Positions 5,764-8,039 of a stretch of DNA of 8,039 nt are shown here, piece after piece. The stretch comes from an uncultured Clostridia bacterium (GTDB lineage Bacteria; Bacillota; Clostridia; Saccharofermentanales; Saccharofermentanaceae). The notes under the pieces were generated by a model, which saw only the letters and a program-made list of their open reading frames with translations, had not been told where the DNA came from and searched no databases. The position numbers and the translations under genes were made by a program. Within the stretch, counting starts at the first letter, position 1. Each line of letters begins with the position of its first letter. The stretch lies in assembly GCA_946405115.1 (NCBI GenBank), contig CAMJGB010000086.1:1-8039 (forward strand), in the 5' to 3' direction.

Positions 5764-6986
5764 ATAGATTCCTCTGAATCGTCACCCGACGACAACAATC
5801 TGCAGCCTTCTTCCGTCACATAAACATCGTCTTCTATTCTGAATCCGATGCCCCATTCTTTAATGTAAACTCCGGGCTCCACGGCAAGGCAGTTTCCTTT
5901 TTGGAATTCCTTCTCCCGCTCGCAGATATCGTGCACATCAAGACCTAAGTGATGTGACGTGTTATGCCAGTAGTATTCTCTTACTTCATCGTCTGTATAA
6001 CCTTCGTTAAGAAGGCCCCACTCGATGAGATGTTTACCTACGATTCCCTTCATCTCCGTGTTAAGAGATTTGAATGATTCACCGGGCTTAATGAACTCGA
6101 ATGCACGCTTCCTTAATGTCTTAATAAGCGCGAGAAGTTTTGCTCTTCTTTCTTCTGCTTCCTTATCATCAGGTGTGCCTACAAAGTACACTCTCGATAT
6201 GTCTGCACAGTAGCCTTCGCATCTTGCGCCGACATCGATCTGAATGATGTCACCTTTCTTCGCGATTACGCCGTTTGAATCTTCAGGATCACTGTGATGA
6301 AGATAGAATGAATTTGTTCCTATCGAAACTATTGTCTCGAATGCAGGAATGAGGCTTCCTCTTCTTGCCATCTCGTATTCAAGTTTCGTGTATAACTCAA
6401 GTTCGCTTACACCTTCACGCACAAGACTCTTCATGTCATCAAGCGCAGCTTCGGTTAACTTTGCAGCTTCGATGATCGCACTTGCTTCTTCTTCCGACTT
6501 AACCATTCTCATGTCAGTTAACGTCGGTCCGATGTCACCATAAACTTCATGCGACGAAGTGAAATTTCTGTTCTCATCCTGTATCGAAGTTCCGTCAGTT
6601 AAGACTTTATATTCTGTTATGTATTTATATGCGAGTTCATCAAAGTCTTTCACGTCACGGATGTCATCAACATCGATCGCACTTATCTTCGACACATCTT
6701 CAAAAGACATGCGCTTGCCGTGCCATCTTTCAACAAGTTCGTTCCTTGTTAATGCAAAAAGAATCGTCTTGCTGCTGCCGTCATTCTCCTTCACGAGAAT
6801 GAGCCTTCCTTCCTCATAAGAAAGACCTGTTAAGTAGAAGAAATTTCTATCAGGAAGAAAACGGTAATCCGTATCCTGCGACATTGCTCTGCTCTTCCCC
6901 GCGAAAAGAAAAACCGCTGATCCTTCAGGAATGCGGTTTATCAATTGCTCTCTTCTGCTCTTGTAGATATCACCCGTGATTATCAT
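5754..6986 (-). CDS. pepP: Xaa-Pro aminopeptidase (M24B family)
   Basis: Removes the N-terminal residue from peptides with proline at position 2, using two metal ions in the cytoplasm. The 410 residues comprise an N-terminal creatinase-like domain (about 5-155, with the family start motif near SRAMSQDTDYRFLPDRNFFY at 32-51) and a C-terminal pita-bread domain. All five metal ligands are visible: D251 and D262 (IDVGARCEGYCADISR), H345 (HNTSHHLGLDVHD), E370 (AVEPGVY) and E385 (RIEDDV). The likely substrate-site histidines H230/H231 and H352 are also present. The length is near the family norm of about 410-440. The ATG at 6986 directly follows the stop of the acyltransferase gene (TAAATG) with only a weak GCAGG site, so coupled translation is likely. 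The symbol is by family; other M24B paralogues exist. Confidence 0.93.
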   Translation of the reverse strand: MIITGDIYKSRREQLINRIPEGSAVFLFAGKSRAMSQDTDYRFLPDRNFFYLTGLSYEEGRLILVKENDGSSKTILFALTRNELVERWHGKRMSFEDVSKISAIDVDDIRDVKDFDELAYKYITEYKVLTDGTSIQDENRNFTSSHEVYGDIGPTLTDMRMVKSEEEASAIIEAAKLTEAALDDMKSLVREGVSELELYTKLEYEMARRGSLIPAFETIVSIGTNSFYLHHSDPEDSNGVIAKKGDIIQIDVGARCEGYCADISRVYFVGTPDDKEAEERRAKLLALIKTLRKRAFEFIKPGESFKSLNTEMKGIVGKHLIEWGLLNEGYTDDEVREYYWHNTSHHLGLDVHDICEREKEFQKGNCLAVEPGVYIKEWGIGFRIEDDVYVTEEGCRLLSSGDDSEESICL

Positions 6987-7676
6987 TTAATACCTGCTTT
7001 GTCTCGTCGGATGAGAAGCGGCATTAACGGGTGTCGAATCAGACATAACGTTATACTCGTCAAACTGAATCGTGTTGTTGATGTAACTCAATGTAGCACC
7101 GGGTGCTCTTCTGATGAGTCCGGGGTTACCGATTACGATTGATCCGTCAGGCACGTCGAAGTTAACGTACGCACCGGGTGCGATAAGCACGTTATTACCA
7201 ATCGTGATATTACCAACGATAACTGCATTGGCACCGATCCAAACGAAGTTTCCGATGTGCGGCGCACCCTTCCTCTTACCTCTGAACTGAGTACCGATTA
7301 CAACACCTGTTGAAACGTTGCAGTTATAACCGATGGTTGACTTAGGGTGAATGATAACTCTTCCAAAGTGTGCGAGATAGAAGCCCTTGCCAATCTTAGT
7401 GTCGTAAGGGATCTGTATATGATACTTGTGTGATTGGCGTGTGAGTCTCCAGTTAAAGAACTCGTATCTGACCTTGCAGAGAAACTTTATGAACCCTTCG
7501 TAATGAGCGATCTCATCGTAGTAGAATTTTGTTCTTCGCATCAAAGAGATGTAATGAAACTCGGGGCTGCTCATGAGCTCCTGAAGGTAAGTAGTATAGA
7601 TGTGTTTGGTACGTCTGGCATTGCCGGTGTACCTGAACAGATCACTGTACACTATGTCCTTTAATTTATCGTTCAT
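6987..7676 (-). CDS. Left-handed beta-helix acyltransferase, serine acetyltransferase-like
   Basis: The 229 residues have a helical N-terminal part (about 1-85) and a hexapeptide-repeat left-handed beta helix (about 86-190), with repeat stretches such as IGKGFYLAHFGRVIIHPKST (95-114), then VGNITIGNNVLIAPGAYV (154-171) and a cap IVIGNPGLI (180-188). This is the CysE-like fold that uses acetyl-CoA. H103 aligns with the catalytic His158 of E. coli CysE, but the CysE aspartate in its DIHP motif (Asp143) is replaced (QIPYD, 88-92). It may therefore act on another hydroxyl, such as a sugar or lipid-linked acceptor, rather than serine in cysteine synthesis. The tail (about 200-229) is polar and probably disordered. 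The ATG at 7676 has a strong GGAGGG site four bases upstream. It is the first gene of a coupled set with pepP and the hydrolase-like gene. Confidence 0.88.
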   Translation of the reverse strand: MNDKLKDIVYSDLFRYTGNARRTKHIYTTYLQELMSSPEFHYISLMRRTKFYYDEIAHYEGFIKFLCKVRYEFFNWRLTRQSHKYHIQIPYDTKIGKGFYLAHFGRVIIHPKSTIGYNCNVSTGVVIGTQFRGKRKGAPHIGNFVWIGANAVIVGNITIGNNVLIAPGAYVNFDVPDGSIVIGNPGLIRRAPGATLSYINNTIQFDEYNVMSDSTPVNAASHPTRQSRY

Positions 7677-7692
7677 CGATCCCTCCGACTTT

Positions 7693-7713
7693 CTAAAAGT
7701 TTATATCTTTTAG
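7693..7713. promoter_or_regulatory. Inverted repeat over the acyltransferase promoter, possible operator
   Basis: CTAAAAG (7693-7699) and CTTTTAG (7707-7713) are a perfect 7-bp inverted repeat with a 7-base centre. The centre and its edge contain the best -10 candidate for the minus-strand operon. A dimeric regulator could bind here; alternatively it is a weak hairpin in the leader just before the ribosome binding site. Confidence 0.4.
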
Positions 7714-7726
7714 CATATATATTCAA
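7700..7726 (-). promoter_or_regulatory. Candidate promoter for the acyltransferase-pepP-hydrolase operon
   Basis: On the minus strand, TTGAAT (7726 to 7721) and TATAAA (7705 to 7700) are good hexamers, but the spacer is only 15 bases. Using CTTGAA as the -35 gives 16. They lie 24-50 bases upstream of the ATG at 7676, in the only non-coding DNA available to this operon. Confidence 0.4.
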
Positions 7727-7825
7727 GCATATGCGCACGCGTTTACATGGCTTGCTTTGGTCAATTCGTTAACAATATATTTACGCATTAAATCCATTTT
7801 TATCTATTTTATTGGTTAAATAGAA

Positions 7826-7854
7826 TTGACATATTGAAGTAAAAAATATAAATT
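7826..7854 (+). promoter_or_regulatory. Promoter for the histone-H1-like gene
   Basis: A perfect -35 TTGACA (7826-7831) is followed by TATAAA at 7847-7852 (15-base spacer) or TAAATT at 7849-7854 (17-base spacer). The region is AT-rich. A ribosome binding site GGAGG at 7873-7877 follows, 11 bases before the ATG at 7889. The consensus -35 suggests strong expression. Confidence 0.6.
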
Positions 7855-7888
7855 AATGCTATCAAACTGTTTGGAGGATAAAATAGTT

Positions 7889-8039
7889 ATGGTTACAGAT
7901 GACAAGAAGGTTGAGGCTAAGGCTCCCGTAGCTGCTGCTAAGACTGAAGTTAAGGCTACAACACCTGCTGCTAAGAAGCCCGCTGCTGCTAAGAAGCCTG
8001 CTGCTAAGAAGCCCGCTGCTAAGAAGCCCGCTGCTAAGA
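7889..8039 (+). CDS. Lys/Ala/Pro-rich histone-H1-like protein, N-terminal part only
   Basis: The reading frame is open from the ATG at 7889 to the window edge, giving 50 complete codons and no stop. The first 25 residues are mixed charged/alanine sequence (MVTDDKKVEAKAPVAAAK and on). From residue 26 the protein becomes a run of PAAKK units, once PAAAKK. Such tails are disordered and strongly basic and occur in bacterial histone H1-like nucleoid proteins, where they bind DNA non-specifically. In Clostridia similar tails also precede small unrelated C-terminal domains (I recall DUF6465 proteins), so the domain beyond the edge decides the identity. It is divergent from the acyltransferase operon and has a good ribosome binding site (GGAGG) and a consensus -35. 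The start is chosen because it is the first ATG after that site. Confidence 0.8.
   Translation, partial: MVTDDKKVEAKAPVAAAKTEVKATTPAAKKPAAAKKPAAKKPAAKKPAAK
7964..8039 (+). repeat. Tandem 15-bp coding repeat (PAAKK units)
   Basis: Units of GCTGCTAAGAAGCC(C/T) recur at 7967-7981, 7982-7999 (with one extra GCT), 8000-8014 and 8015-8029, with a further partial copy from 8030 to the edge. Units differ only in the last base or the extra alanine codon. The near identity at DNA level, using the same synonymous codons each time, points to recent expansion by slippage or recombination. Copy number beyond the edge is unknown. Confidence 0.85.

Noticed and set aside
7736..7764. TTGACC (7764 to 7759) as a -35 for the acyltransferase operon
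   Set aside because: At 17 bases downstream there is only GC-rich sequence (CGCGTG), with no -10 hexamer.
7964..8039. The 15-bp repeats as a CRISPR array
   Set aside because: The units are contiguous with no unique spacers, are in frame, and encode PAAKK peptides after a clear start codon.

Overview
The window looks like chromosomal DNA of an anaerobic Firmicute, most likely a Clostridia member. The basis is the TPP riboswitch plus ECF-type ThiT (a Gram-positive style of thiamine uptake), strong GGAGG-type ribosome binding sites, the greA-lysS pairing, and the protein sequences themselves. No marker here fixes the genus. Seven complete genes lie on the minus strand; one partial gene on the plus strand runs off the right edge. 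No gene-free stretch exceeds 300 bases; the largest are 1-187 and 7677-7888.

Layout, in minus-strand transcription order from right to left. At 7677-7888 a divergent promoter region separates a Lys/Ala/Pro-rich histone-H1-like gene (plus, 7889 onward) from a tight three-gene set: a left-handed beta-helix acyltransferase (6987-7676), an Xaa-Pro aminopeptidase (5754-6986) and a membrane-anchored alpha/beta-hydrolase-like protein (4774-5763). The first pair abuts with no gap (TAAATG) and the second overlaps by 10 bases, so they are probably translated in a coupled way. Next is a stand-alone unit: promoter, TPP riboswitch, thiT (4049-4660) and a terminator hairpin. Then come guaB, with its own promoter, greA, and lysS (3952 down to 188). 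A clear terminator sits between greA and lysS, and another follows lysS at 1-37.

Most of the content is housekeeping: GTP synthesis, transcript rescue, lysyl-tRNA charging, thiamine uptake, peptide turnover. I do not see a new multi-gene system. The best leads are: (1) an IMP dehydrogenase that resembles, in length, residue numbering and sequence, the enzyme of the protist Tritrichomonas foetus; (2) an alpha/beta-hydrolase fold protein with glycine where the nucleophilic serine belongs; (3) a TPP aptamer that contains the thiT Shine-Dalgarno sequence; (4) a basic PAAKK-repeat protein encoded by near-identical 15-bp DNA repeats; (5) a tandem 12-bp repeat next to lysS that resembles integrase arm sites.
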